Source: Stutzerimonas kirkiae (GTDB lineage Bacteria > Pseudomonadota > Gammaproteobacteria > Pseudomonadales > Pseudomonadaceae). From it: a stretch of 64,000 nucleotides of DNA. How positions within the stretch are numbered: the stretch's first letter is position 1; each line of letters opens with the position of its first letter. A model generated the notes under the pieces. That model saw nothing but the letters and a program-made list of their open reading frames with translations. It was not told the DNA's origin and searched no databases. Location of the stretch: positions 1 through 64,000 of the forward strand of contig NZ_QJUO01000003.1 of NCBI RefSeq assembly GCF_004327335.1. Direction: 5' to 3'. Of the stretch, positions 1 through 8,178 are shown piece by piece. The position numbers were made by a program, and so were the translations under genes.

Positions 1-569
1 GCCTTGCTGCGAACTGCTGGCAGATGCTTTGGCAGTGCTGGTAAAGCGCTGAAATCACGCCACCGGAGTTGCCGCATCACTGTCTCCGAATGTTCTTGGT
101 GGATCGGCTCGTGCGCTGCTGCCGCCCGTTTATGGCCTTCGGAACCGGGTTTGCATTCTTCGTGAAGTGCCGGTCGGAGGTGTTTGTCCAGAAGGTGGAA
201 TCAACGATATAGGCTTGGGGCGGGGGCAATTGTCGGGATACGACCTGCATGTACCGGCAGACGACATGGCCGTTGCCGCGCCATCACGGTCCGGCGCTCG
301 AGGGCGCCCGGGCGTCGGGCTGCAGCCCATCCTGGCGAGCATGCGTCCCGCGGGCTTTGCGGGGTGCATCGCCGCCGCCGGTGCATGCGGATGGTGGTAA
401 TCGACGAGCTCCTGTCGTTTCCAGTAACGGCCTGGTCGGTTCCGGATTCGGCGGTGCGGCGGAAATGCCCATGATATGTGCCTGGGGCGGCTGCCGTTTC
501 TCACTGCGATGCGGGCAGCGCTGAAACGGCAACAGACCTCAGGAACACATTCTCTTCCCGGAGCCATTC
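1..569. other. Gene-free stretch before sdaB
   Basis: I see no convincing gene in these 569 bases. The open frames on both strands overlap one another, have no ribosome-binding site and encode Arg/Pro/Ala-rich low-information peptides. The right end holds a repeat hairpin, listed separately, and the sdaB ribosome-binding site GGAG just before base 570. The left edge may hold the tail of an upstream unit that cannot be recognised. Confidence 0.6.
492..537 (+). repeat. Intergenic repeat, block D hairpin
   Basis: The arms TGCCGTTTC and GAAACGGCA enclose about 20 bases and are followed by ACAGACC. The same arms, with a similar gap and the same ACAGACC tail, occur at 14504-14553 after etfB. This is one member of the mosaic intergenic repeat family seen across the window. 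Confidence 0.6.
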
Positions 570-1946
570 ATGGCAATCAGCGTATTCGACATGTTCAAGA
601 TCGGCATCGGCCCCTCCAGCTCGCACACGGTCGGGCCCATGCGTGCCGCCGCCCTGTTCGCCAACGCCCTCGGCGAACAGGGGCTGCTGGCGCGGGTGCG
701 GCGCGTCGAGGTGCGACTGTACGGTTCGTTATCGGCGACCGGTGTCGGCCACGGCAGCGATCGTGCGGTGTTGATGGGGTTGATGGGCGAATGGCCGGAC
801 AGCATCGACCCGGCGACCATCGCGCCGCGTATCGAGCGGTTGCTCAGCGAGGGGAGGCTGCACCTGCTCGGGCGCCAGGCGGTACGCTTCGATTGGCAGC
901 GCGACCTGCTGCTGCTCGACGAAAACCTGCCTTATCACGCCAACGCGATGATCCTGGTCGCGGAGGGTGACGACGGCGTGCTATGGCAGAACACCTACTA
1001 TTCCATTGGCGGCGGCTTCGTGCTCGATGCCGGGCAGGCGGCCCTGGGGCGCCTGGACGGCGATGCCAGCGTGCTGCCGTATCCCTTCGCCACCGGCAGG
1101 CAGTTGCTGCAGTTGTGCCGCGAGCAGGCTATGAGTGTCGCCCAGTTGATGCTGGAGAATGAGAAAAGCTGGCGGGACGAGGCCCAGATCCGCTCGAAGC
1201 TCTTGCGCATCTGGGCGGTGATGTGCGAGTGCGTCGAGAACGGCTTGCGCCATGATGGCATCCTCCCCGGTGGCCTCAATGTGCGCCGGCGGGCCGCCAG
1301 GCTGTATCGCAGCCTGCAGGCGCTGGAGCAGCCGAACGTGATCGGCTCGACCCTGAGTGCGCTGGAATGGGTCAACCTGTTCGCGCTGGCGGTCAACGAG
1401 GAAAACGCCGCCGGTGGGCGCATGGTCACGGCGCCGACCAATGGTGCCGCGGGCATCGTGCCGGCGGTGCTGCACTACTATATGAAGTTCAACCCGGCCG
1501 CTTGCGATGACGATGTGGTGCGTTTCATGCTGTCCGCGGCGGCGGTGGGCATCCTGTGCAAGATCAACGCTTCCATCTCCGGCGCCGAGGTCGGCTGCCA
1601 GGGCGAGGTCGGTTCGGCCTGCGCGATGGCGGCCGCGGGCCTCGCCGAAGTGCTCGGCGCCACCCCCGCGCAGGTCGAGAACGCCGCCGAGATCGCCCTG
1701 GAACACAACCTCGGCCTGACTTGCGACCCGGTCGGCGGGCTGGTCCAGGTGCCCTGTATCGAGCGCAATGCGATCGCGGCGGTGAAGGCGATCAATGCCG
1801 CGCAAATGGCCTTGCGCGGCGACGGCGAGCATTTCATCTCGCTGGACCGGGTGATCCGCACCATGCGCGACACTGGCGCGGATATGCATGACAAGTACAA
1901 GGAAACGTCCCGTGGTGGCCTGGCGGTCAGCTACATCGAGTGCTGA
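570..1946 (+). CDS. sdaB: L-serine dehydratase (Fe-S)
   Basis: This enzyme deaminates L-serine to pyruvate and ammonia. The 458-residue protein has the single-chain layout of the family. An N-terminal domain carries [12 protein letters not shown] near residue 15, and the catalytic domain carries [13 protein letters not shown] near 290. Cysteines 343, 385 and 396 fall where the family binds its [4Fe-4S] cluster, in [17 protein letters not shown] and VPCIERN. The ATG at 570 follows a GGAG box. The gene sits beside gbdR, and in Pseudomonas this linkage makes it the last step of glycine betaine use: glycine to serine by GlyA, then serine to pyruvate here. Identification is secure; the name sdaB follows Pseudomonas usage. 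Confidence 0.96.
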   Translation: MAISVFDMFKIGIGPSSSHTVGPMRAAALFANALGEQGLLARVRRVEVRLYGSLSATGVGHGSDRAVLMGLMGEWPDSIDPATIAPRIERLLSEGRLHLLGRQAVRFDWQRDLLLLDENLPYHANAMILVAEGDDGVLWQNTYYSIGGGFVLDAGQAALGRLDGDASVLPYPFATGRQLLQLCREQAMSVAQLMLENEKSWRDEAQIRSKLLRIWAVMCECVENGLRHDGILPGGLNVRRRAARLYRSLQALEQPNVIGSTLSALEWVNLFALAVNEENAAGGRMVTAPTNGAAGIVPAVLHYYMKFNPAACDDDVVRFMLSAAAVGILCKINASISGAEVGCQGEVGSACAMAAAGLAEVLGATPAQVENAAEIALEHNLGLTCDPVGGLVQVPCIERNAIAAVKAINAAQMALRGDGEHFISLDRVIRTMRDTGADMHDKYKETSRGGLAVSYIEC

Positions 1947-2000
1947 GGTGCGAGCCGTCGTGATGGCCCGGGGCCGGCCTGTGGCGTGTCGCTGCGACTG

Positions 2001-2190
2001 GACTGGCAATAGTGTGTCCGGCTGGCTTCTGGATCGTAGAGCGTGATCTCGGGATCATCGTCCCTGTGCGGATGCCAGGTGGCGGGACGGGGCACGCGCG
2101 AATACATCCCTGTAGCTCTTCGCCGCATCCGTACAGCCACCTCCAGCAGCGCCTGTGGGAAAGGGCCTGCGAAACCGCAAGCCCTGCCAA
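2001..2190 (+). repeat. Intergenic repeat, blocks A+B
   Basis: Block A opens with GACTGGCAATAGTGTGTCC and runs through CTCGGGATCATCGTCCC to GGATGCCAGGTGGCGGGAC. Block B is CAGCGCCTGTGGGAAAGGGC. Close copies lie at 5669-5808 (reverse), 27541-27607 (reverse, A only) and 60648-60763. Confidence 0.75.
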
Positions 2191-2352
2191 TGATCCCGCA
2201 GTGCGCTGACGGCTTCTTCCATAGTCGCCATAGTAGTCGCCGCGGCCCCGGCCACCACCGCTACGAAACCTTCGCCGACAGGGGCGCCGACGAAGAACGC
2301 CCCCTTATTCATATGGGCGACGGGTTCATGCGTGTTTCGTTGCGAGGCTGAC

Positions 2353-2427
2353 CGGGTTCGCGACAGTTCGGACAACAGAACACCGCCAGTGACATACGAT
2401 GAGCTACAGACTTGGTTGCCAATACGG
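2353..2427 (+). repeat. Intergenic repeat, block C (diverged)
   Basis: Block C reads GGGTTCGCGACA, then ACACCGCCAGTGACATACGA, then ACAGACTTGGTTGCCAATAC. It matches block C at about 14640-14710 and, more loosely, at 60769-60828. This is the most diverged copy. Confidence 0.6.
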
Positions 2428-2736
2428 TCGTAGCGACCTATGCGCGCCCTGCGGCATACCCTGCGCCAGGCTGTTCGCCGAAACACCGATTCGCTTCAGG
2501 CCGGCGAGACAGCGTGCGATTTTTCCTGGGCGCCCGGAGCTATCATCTCGAAGACTTTGGAAAGGGTAGGGGGTGAATCCTTTTCGCCCATTCACTGGCT
2601 TGACCGCCTTGTTGTAGTGCAATTAATGGAGGCGGGGCGAATGCTCACACCGAGCCTGGTATGCCTGTACGAGGTGCCTGGCGCGCTTCCACGGGAGCTT
2701 CGCGGGGCAGGGGCTTTTATCGGGATTTACACTGTT

Positions 2737-2794
2737 CGGGAATGCCATTTGCATACCGATAGCGTCACGTTCGTAAAAAATGATGACATTCCCG
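2737..2794. promoter_or_regulatory. Inverted repeat in gbdR leader
   Basis: The arms CGGGAATGCCAT (2737-2748) and ATGACATTCCCG (2783-2794) pair at 11 of 12 positions across a 34-base spacer. The right arm ends about 38 bases before the gbdR start. The position suits an operator or a leader structure, but the binding factor is unknown. Confidence 0.45.
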
Positions 2795-2832
2795 GAGAGG
2801 AACCCTGCCGTGTCCCGTGTGAGGAGTAGCAT

Positions 2833-3951
2833 ATGTCGCAGTTCGACGCGAAGGTCTTGTCCCAGAACGCCGCCTCCCAGTCCGTTGGCTTTCTGCTGCT
2901 GGACAATTTCACCCTGATTTCCCTGGCTTCCGCCGTTGAGCCCCTGCGTATGGGCAACCAGCTTTCCGGTCGTGAGCTGTATCGCTGGTACACCATCAGC
3001 GTCGATGGTGCCGCGGTGCAGGCCAGCGATGGCCTGAAGATTACCCCCGATTGCAGTATCGCCCAGGTTCCGCCGATGGACATGCTGATCGTCTGTGGCG
3101 GCATCGATATCCAGAACAGCGTGCGCCGTGAACATCTCTCCTGGCTGCGTGCCCAGGCCCGCCGTGGCTGCCGGCTCGGAGCGGTGTGTACCGGCAGTTG
3201 GGTGCTGGCCCATGCCGGGTTGCTCAACGGTTACGAATGCAGCGTGCACTGGGAGTTGCTGGCCGCTTTGCAGGAAGCCTTTCCCCGGGTCAATGCCAGT
3301 ACCCGCCTGTTTTCCATAGACCGCGACCGTTTCACCTGTTCTGGTGGTACCGCGCCGATGGACATCATGCTGCACATGATCGGCCGGGATCACGGCCGCG
3401 AGTTGTCGGCGGCGATTTCCGAGATGTTCATCTATGAGCGTATCCGCAACGAACAGGATCACCAGCGCGTGCCGCTCAAGCATGTGCTCGGCAGCAACCA
3501 GCCGAAGCTGCAGGAAATCGTCGCGCTGATGGAATCCAACCTGGAGGAGCCCATCGACCTCGACGAGTTGTCGGTATATGTCAATGTTTCCCGGCGCCAG
3601 TTGGAGCGGCTGTTCCAGAAATACCTGCACTGCTCGCCATCGCGCTACTACCTGAAGCTGCGCTTGGTGCGCGCCCGGCAGTTGCTCAAGCAGACGCCGA
3701 TGTCGATCATCGAGGTGGCGTCGATCTGCGGTTTTGTCTCCACCCCGCACTTTTCCAAGTGCTATCGCGAGTACTTCGGTATTCCTCCACGCGACGAGCG
3801 CCTGGGGCGGAGCGCCGATGAGCCGGCCCAGGCGTTGCCGCTCGTTTCCATTCTACCGCCGGATGCCATCTCTTCCGGTTTCTCCAGCCTGTCGTTCGAC
3901 GCGCTCAGCCGCGCCCGTGGCGAGGCTACCTTTGGTAGCGTGCGTATCTGA
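2833..3951 (+). CDS. gbdR: GbdR, AraC-family regulator of betaine catabolism
   Basis: The family activates genes for glycine betaine and dimethylglycine breakdown when those ligands are bound. The 372-residue protein has an N-terminal DJ-1/PfpI-like (glutamine amidotransferase-like) sensor domain over about residues 10-190, including AVCTGSWVLAHAGLLNG with a cysteine at the nucleophile-elbow position. A C-terminal AraC double helix-turn-helix lies over about 235-330 (DELSVYVNVSRRQLERLF and IIEVASICGFVSTPHFSKCY). GAGGAG precedes the ATG at 2833. It is the only regulator among the gbc, dgc and sox genes, which supports the GbdR assignment over other members of this AraC subfamily, such as ArgR- or CdhR-type proteins. 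Confidence 0.9.
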   Translation: MSQFDAKVLSQNAASQSVGFLLLDNFTLISLASAVEPLRMGNQLSGRELYRWYTISVDGAAVQASDGLKITPDCSIAQVPPMDMLIVCGGIDIQNSVRREHLSWLRAQARRGCRLGAVCTGSWVLAHAGLLNGYECSVHWELLAALQEAFPRVNASTRLFSIDRDRFTCSGGTAPMDIMLHMIGRDHGRELSAAISEMFIYERIRNEQDHQRVPLKHVLGSNQPKLQEIVALMESNLEEPIDLDELSVYVNVSRRQLERLFQKYLHCSPSRYYLKLRLVRARQLLKQTPMSIIEVASICGFVSTPHFSKCYREYFGIPPRDERLGRSADEPAQALPLVSILPPDAISSGFSSLSFDALSRARGEATFGSVRI

Positions 3952-3987
3952 GGGCCGCTCTTCGGCAGGCGGGCAGGGCATGGAGAT

Positions 3988-4010
3988 CGGCCCGGGCGGT
4001 GCCCGGGCCG
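3988..4010. terminator. Hairpin between convergent gbdR and oprD-type gene
   Basis: CGGCCCGGGC and GCCCGGGCCG form a perfect 10-bp GC-rich stem around a GGT loop. It lies between the stop codons of two converging genes. There is no clear T-run on either side, so its efficiency as an intrinsic terminator is uncertain. Confidence 0.55.
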
Positions 4011-4022
4011 GTTGGGGTGGGA

Positions 4023-5336
4023 TCAGAAGAAGCTGTAGGGGTACTCGACGATCAGGCGGATCTGGTCGCTGGAGCTGTCGGAGGCGTCGTTGCCGATCCG
4101 GTGCGTCGCCTGGCGCAGGCGCAACGACAGGTCCTTGGCCTTGCCCGATTGCACCACGTACTGGATGTCGAAGTCGCGTTCCCAGTGTTCCTCGCTGCTC
4201 CCGTCGGCGTACCAGGTATAGGCGCTGTTGGCCGGGATATCGCTGGCATCGACATCGCTGCCTTTGATATAGCGGACGCCGAAGGTCAGGCCGGGCACGC
4301 CGTAGCCGGCGAAGTCCAGGTTGTAGAACACGCCATAGGACTTCTCGTTCGGTCCGTTGAAGTCCACCAGTTGCGATGAGTTGGCCAGGTAGATGGAGTC
4401 GTGGTAGCTGCCCGGGCCGAGGCCGAGGTAGTCGAACGGCGCATCGCCGTCGATTTTCTGGTAGGTCAGCTTGAAGGTGTGGGCGCCGATGCTATAGGCA
4501 CCCGCCAGTGACCAGGCGGTGACGCCGAGGTCGCCGGCCAGGGCCTTGCCTTGCTCGTTGGTGCGGTAGATGTTGAGGTCGAAGTTCAGGCTCTGGCTGT
4601 CGTTGATCGGGTAGGTGTAGTTGGCGTTGCCGTAGTACTGGCGCCAGATGTCTTCGTACTCGGAACCGTAGAGGCTGAAGCTGAGCTGGTCGCTGACGGC
4701 GTAGCTGCCACCGATGAAGTCAACGCTGTTGCTGCTCACGCCGGCGTAGGCGGCGTAGAAGTCGTCGCTGCCGTTGGTGCTGTTGAAGTCCTTGGCCGCA
4801 GTGAGGTGGGCCGCCTCGGCGGACAGTCCGCTGATCTCGCTGCTGGTCAGCCACAGGCCGGTGGCGGTGCCGGGCACCAGGCGTGCATCGGCCGCGGCGA
4901 ACACCGGGTTGTAGGGGCGCAGGTTGTTGCCGTATTTCAGTTCCGTTTCGGAGAGGCGCACTTTCACCGCCGCGCCGGCCGAGCTGGCCTCTCTGGCGCT
5001 GCCTCTGCCGTCCGGCACCAGTACGCCGGCTTCGCCCGAGTAGCCATTACCGCCGTCCAGCTTGATCAGGGCGTAGGCGCTGGCGTCGATGCCGAAACCC
5101 AGGGTGCCCTGGGTGTAGCCGGAGTTGTAGTCGAGGCGGAAGCCCTGGCCCCATTCGCGGCGGTCGTTGAGTTGGTCCTTGCGGTCATGGTTCCAGTACA
5201 GGTTGCGTGTCAGGAAATCGAGGTGGCCGTCCTCGATGAAGCCTTCGCTGTCCGCCTGGCCGGCCATGGCCAGCGGGCTGCCTGTCACGGTGGCGATTGC
5301 CAGCGCGAGTAGTTGCGCTCTTCTGGGTGTGGGCAT
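4023..5336 (-). CDS. OprD-family outer membrane porin
   Basis: This is a substrate-selective outer-membrane channel of the OprD/Occ family. The 437-residue product starts with a signal peptide (basic MPTPRR, then a hydrophobic run, cleavage near AMA-GQ at 22-24). The mature part begins with the family's typical SEGFIEDGHLDFLTRNLYWN region. It ends with strand-like segments and a terminal Phe (EYPYSFF), as outer-membrane barrels do. The ATG at 5336 follows AGGGAGAA; a longer upstream frame lacks such a site and would bury the signal peptide. Its position between gbdR and the demethylase genes suggests uptake of betaine, a methylated glycine or a related amino acid. The substrate cannot be read from the sequence. 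Confidence 0.88.
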   Translation of the reverse strand: MPTPRRAQLLALAIATVTGSPLAMAGQADSEGFIEDGHLDFLTRNLYWNHDRKDQLNDRREWGQGFRLDYNSGYTQGTLGFGIDASAYALIKLDGGNGYSGEAGVLVPDGRGSAREASSAGAAVKVRLSETELKYGNNLRPYNPVFAAADARLVPGTATGLWLTSSEISGLSAEAAHLTAAKDFNSTNGSDDFYAAYAGVSSNSVDFIGGSYAVSDQLSFSLYGSEYEDIWRQYYGNANYTYPINDSQSLNFDLNIYRTNEQGKALAGDLGVTAWSLAGAYSIGAHTFKLTYQKIDGDAPFDYLGLGPGSYHDSIYLANSSQLVDFNGPNEKSYGVFYNLDFAGYGVPGLTFGVRYIKGSDVDASDIPANSAYTWYADGSSEEHWERDFDIQYVVQSGKAKDLSLRLRQATHRIGNDASDSSSDQIRLIVEYPYSFF

Positions 5337-5386
5337 GTTTTTCTTCTCCCTATTGCTGTTGGTCATCTCGGTGGCAGTGGAACGTT

Positions 5387-5403
5387 GTCGCGACGGATGT
5401 GAG
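5387..5403 (+). promoter_or_regulatory. Candidate GbdR-type site before porin gene
   Basis: GTCGCGACGGATGTGAG resembles GTCGCGGATGGATATGTGG before gbcB (16388-16406) and its near-identical reverse copy before the dipeptidase-like gene (6271-6289). It lies about 50 bases upstream of the porin start. The match is looser than that between the other two, so the assignment is tentative. Confidence 0.3.
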
Positions 5404-5668
5404 TACCATGTTCGGCGCGAGAGCGTCCAGGCCTTGCCTGGCAAGGCTCTCTGCGAGCCTACGTCGCTGGAGGAATACGACTTGGACGAGAACGACCGCC
5501 ACTGGCCTGAAAGCGACCCGCATGAGCCGATGGCGATCGAATGTGCGTTTCATCGCCGGCCGCCGGTGCTGTCCTGGTGCCCGTGCCGTCGCTAACCCGG
5601 CCAGCCTCGCGGCGAATACCGTGGTGGTGATGGAAAGAGCCGTCGGTGCGCTGCCCGAATCATTCGCC

Positions 5669-5808
5669 GTGCCGGCTCTTTCCCACAGGCGCCGCCAATA
5701 GTGGTTGTGCGGATGCCAGGTGGCGGGACGGGTCTGGCATTCGCACCGGGACGATGAGCCCGAGTTCACGTTCTGCGATCCTGAAGCCAGACACGCTATT
5801 GCCAATCC
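5669..5808 (-). repeat. Intergenic repeat, blocks A+B (reverse)
   Basis: Read on the minus strand, it opens GATTGGCAATAGCGTGTCTG, continues CTCGGGCTCATCGTCCC and ends GGCGCCTGTGGGAAAGAGCC. This is the same A-then-B order as at 2001-2190. Between A and B it has GGATGCCAGGTGGCGGGAC on the plus strand, so that inner segment is inverted relative to the first copy. Confidence 0.75.
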
Positions 5809-5894
5809 GCCCGCAATGAGGGGGCGCACGATTGCCCGGTCGGCACGACCATGGGCCGGGATTCCATGCGGTGCCATCCGGCCCTTGATCGTTG

Positions 5895-6137
5895 TTACGG
5901 CGCCAGGGCTGGCAGCAGCAAGCGGCAGATCGCCTCGCGCACGGACGGCAAGACACTGGCGCCACTGCCGAGCACTTCGGTGACCATCTGCCGCAGTGCC
6001 TGCGCCTGCACCGGATCGAGCCCTTGCAGGGCGTATTCGCAGGCCTGATATGGGTCGGCGTCGGCTGGCACGCGGATGCCCAACGCCTGCAGGCGATGAC
6101 GGAAGTCCTCCTGGTCGATCAGCTCGGCGTACATCAT
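5895..6137 (-). CDS. Small protein of unknown function, 80 aa
   Basis: This 80-residue acidic soluble protein reads MMYAELIDQEDFRHRLQALG at its start and ends LLPALAP. It is probably helical, with no signal peptide, membrane segment or metal motif. The ATG at 6137 follows GAGGAA at an 8-base spacing; a second ATG follows directly, and the long upstream extension has no such site. It is transcribed divergently from the dipeptidase-like gene, sharing a 285-base promoter region with a candidate GbdR-type site in the middle. A role linked to betaine metabolism is an inference from position only. I recall a similar small gene beside the dipeptidase gene in P. aeruginosa but cannot check this here. 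Confidence 0.7.
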   Translation of the reverse strand: MMYAELIDQEDFRHRLQALGIRVPADADPYQACEYALQGLDPVQAQALRQMVTEVLGSGASVLPSVREAICRLLLPALAP

Positions 6138-6270
6138 GGTGTCGATTCCTCGGCGGCTTGGTCTGTTGATTCTGCTCGGACGCTGCGCCCGTGGGCAAGC
6201 GGACGCAACGCGGATGTCCGTGATGGGCAAATGGAGGTCGTTTTCGAACAGGGTCGGTCCCGGCCCGCTG

Positions 6271-6289
6271 CCGCATGTCCATCCGCGAC
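6271..6289 (-). promoter_or_regulatory. Candidate GbdR-type site in divergent promoter
   Basis: The minus strand reads GTCGCGGATGGACATGCGG, which differs from the sequence before gbcB (16388-16406) at only two of 19 positions. It lies near the middle of the 285-base divergent region, about 134 bases from each start codon, so it could serve either gene. GbdR is the natural candidate because all sites flank betaine genes, but no binding data were available. Confidence 0.5.
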
Positions 6290-6422
6290 CTGGGTTTGAC
6301 GCTTTCGGCAATACCTCGGTCGTTTTTGTACCGGGTCGCTCGCCGGCTCAGGCATATGCTCCCCTCCAAGCGCCGCCCACCAGGAGCGGCGGATCGTTCG
6401 AGAATTTGAAGGGGACAGCCTG

Positions 6423-7400
6423 ATGAGTCCAGCCGAACTGCACGCCGACAGCATCGTCATCGACGGTCTGATCATCGCCAAATGGAGCCGTGAACTCTTC
6501 GCCGACATGCGCAAGGGCGGCCTGACCGCGGCCAACTGCACCGTGTCGGTGTGGGAGGGCTTCCAGGCCACGGTCGACAATATCGTCGCCAGCAACCAAC
6601 TGATCCGCGACAACGCCGACCTGGTGATCCCGGTGCGCAGCACCGCCGACATCCGCAGGGCCAAGGAGCAGGGCAAGACCGGCATCCTCTACGGCTTCCA
6701 GAACGCCCATGCGTTCGAGGACCGGATCGGCTACGTCGAGGTGTTCAAGCAGCTCGGCGTGGGCATCGTGCAGCTTTGCTACAACACCCAGAACCTGGTC
6801 GGCACCGGCTGCTACGAGCGCGACGGCGGGCTTTCCGGCTTCGGCCACGAGATCGTCGCCGAGATGAACCGCGTCGGCGTCATGTGCGACCTGTCCCATG
6901 TCGGCGGCAAGACCTCGGAGGAGGTCATCCTCGCCTCGAACAAGCCGGTCTGCTATTCCCACTGCCTGCCCTCGGGGCTCAAGGAACACCCGCGCAACAA
7001 ATCCGACGGGGAACTGAAGTTCATCGCCGACCACGGTGGCTTCGTCGGCGTGACCATGTTCGCGCCGTTCCTGGCCAAGGGTATCGACTCGACCATCGAG
7101 GACTACGCCGAGGCCATCGAGTATGTGATGAACATCGTCGGCGAGGACGCCATCGGCATCGGCACCGACTTCACCCAGGGCCACGGCCACGACTTCTTCG
7201 AGTGGCTGACCCACGACAAGGGCTACGCCCGCAGGCTGACCAACTTCGGCAAGATCGTCAACCCGCTGGGCATCCGCACCGTCGGCGAATTCCCCAACCT
7301 CACCGAGACCCTGCTCAAGCGCGGTATGCCGGAACGCACCGTGCGCAAGGTCATGGGCGAGAACTGGGTGCGAGTCCTCGCGGACGTCTGGGGCGAATGA
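6423..7400 (+). CDS. Membrane-dipeptidase-like (M19 fold) protein
   Basis: The 325-residue protein follows the peptidase M19 (renal dipeptidase) TIM-barrel pattern: CDLSHVG near residue 158, YSHCLP near 179, IGTDF near 244 and GENWVRV near the end. The zinc-site residues expected from the family are only partly present. The usual N-terminal His-x-Asp (HNDLP type) is replaced by DGLIIAKW, and the bridging-Glu segment (EGG type) reads GFQNAHAF. The two later histidines are kept. It may therefore act on a different substrate or have one metal. It starts the run of genes leading to dgcAB-etfAB, so it probably belongs to betaine or dimethylglycine use. Fold assignment is strong; activity is unknown. 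Confidence 0.85.
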   Translation: MSPAELHADSIVIDGLIIAKWSRELFADMRKGGLTAANCTVSVWEGFQATVDNIVASNQLIRDNADLVIPVRSTADIRRAKEQGKTGILYGFQNAHAFEDRIGYVEVFKQLGVGIVQLCYNTQNLVGTGCYERDGGLSGFGHEIVAEMNRVGVMCDLSHVGGKTSEEVILASNKPVCYSHCLPSGLKEHPRNKSDGELKFIADHGGFVGVTMFAPFLAKGIDSTIEDYAEAIEYVMNIVGEDAIGIGTDFTQGHGHDFFEWLTHDKGYARRLTNFGKIVNPLGIRTVGEFPNLTETLLKRGMPERTVRKVMGENWVRVLADVWGE

Positions 7401-7550
7401 GCGATGCCTCGCCGGCCCTGCGGGTCGGTTGCCGGGCCACGCCCGCGGCTAACCCACCCTGTGACAGGCGCACCAAACACATTTGCCGGATGGGGTGAGC
7501 ACGGCGATACCCATCAAGCACTACCACAACGAATTCTGGAGTCCGAACAC

Positions 7551-8081
7551 ATGTCCACCCACGCCCCTGAAATGCCCATTGAAGTCGACGACGAAACCGG
7601 TGTCTGGAGCACCGACGCGCTGCCGATGCTCTATGTGCCGAGGCACTTCTTCGTCAACAACCACATCGGCATCGAGGAAGTGCTCGGCGCCGAGCAGTAC
7701 GCCGAAATCCTCTACCACGCCGGCTACAAATCCGCCTGGCACTGGTGCGAGAAGGAAGCCGAGTGCCACGGGCTCGAGGGCGCCGCGGTATTCGAGCATT
7801 ACATGAAGCGCATTTCCCAGCGTGGCTGGGGCCTGTTCGACATCGAGCAGCTCGACCTGGAGAACGGCCATGCCCAGGTGCGCCTGCGCCACTCGGCCTT
7901 CGTCTACGTGTACGGCAAGGTCAAGCGCAAGGTGGACTATATGTTCACCGGCTGGTTCTCTGGCGCCATCGACCAGATCCTGGCCGCCGCCGGCAGCCCG
8001 CTCCGTACTGTCACCGTGCAGCAATACAGCGGCGCCGAGGAAGGCCACGACGATGGCCTGTTCGTGACCCGGCCGCTCTGA
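7551..8081 (+). CDS. DUF5943-type protein of the dgc cluster
   Basis: This 176-residue protein carries a C-terminal V4R/4-vinyl-reductase-like ligand-binding module of the kind annotated DUF5943 beside dgcAB in Pseudomonas. Visible features are an aromatic-rich start (LYVPRHFFVNNHIG), a central HWCEKEAECHG with Cys and His, and a C-terminus with VKRKVDYMFTGWFSG. It has no signal peptide or membrane span. The ATG at 7551 follows CTGGAG at about 9 bases; an upstream start in the same frame lacks a site and adds a low-complexity extension. It lies between the dipeptidase-like gene and dgcA on the same strand. Its biochemical role is unknown. Confidence 0.8.
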   Translation: MSTHAPEMPIEVDDETGVWSTDALPMLYVPRHFFVNNHIGIEEVLGAEQYAEILYHAGYKSAWHWCEKEAECHGLEGAAVFEHYMKRISQRGWGLFDIEQLDLENGHAQVRLRHSAFVYVYGKVKRKVDYMFTGWFSGAIDQILAAAGSPLRTVTVQQYSGAEEGHDDGLFVTRPL

Positions 8082-8178
8082 CCATAAACACGCCGAGCGG
8101 CCCCGTGGCGGGCCGGCCGGCGCAGAAATGCCAATCCGCGAGGCCCGTGCCGCGGATGTGTTCCCGTGAGGTGCCGTG

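Larger units (their letters stand above)
1947..2832. other. Long gap between sdaB and gbdR
   Basis: This 886-base stretch has no supported gene. It holds two pieces of the intergenic repeat family (about 2001-2190 and 2353-2427) and, at its right end, an inverted repeat and the gbdR leader. A 129-codon frame at 2440-2829 was considered and rejected: it has no good ribosome-binding site and no recognisable protein features. Confidence 0.6.
5337..5894. other. Gap upstream of the oprD-type gene
   Basis: No gene is supported here. The left part is the promoter region of the porin gene and includes the motif GTCGCGACGGATGTGAG at 5387-5403, discussed with the gbcB and dipeptidase promoters. The right part is a reverse-oriented intergenic repeat. 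Confidence 0.6.

Noticed and set aside
2440-2829. A 129-codon frame between sdaB and gbdR.
   Set aside because: No good ribosome-binding site, no recognisable domain, and it overlaps the gbdR leader dyad.
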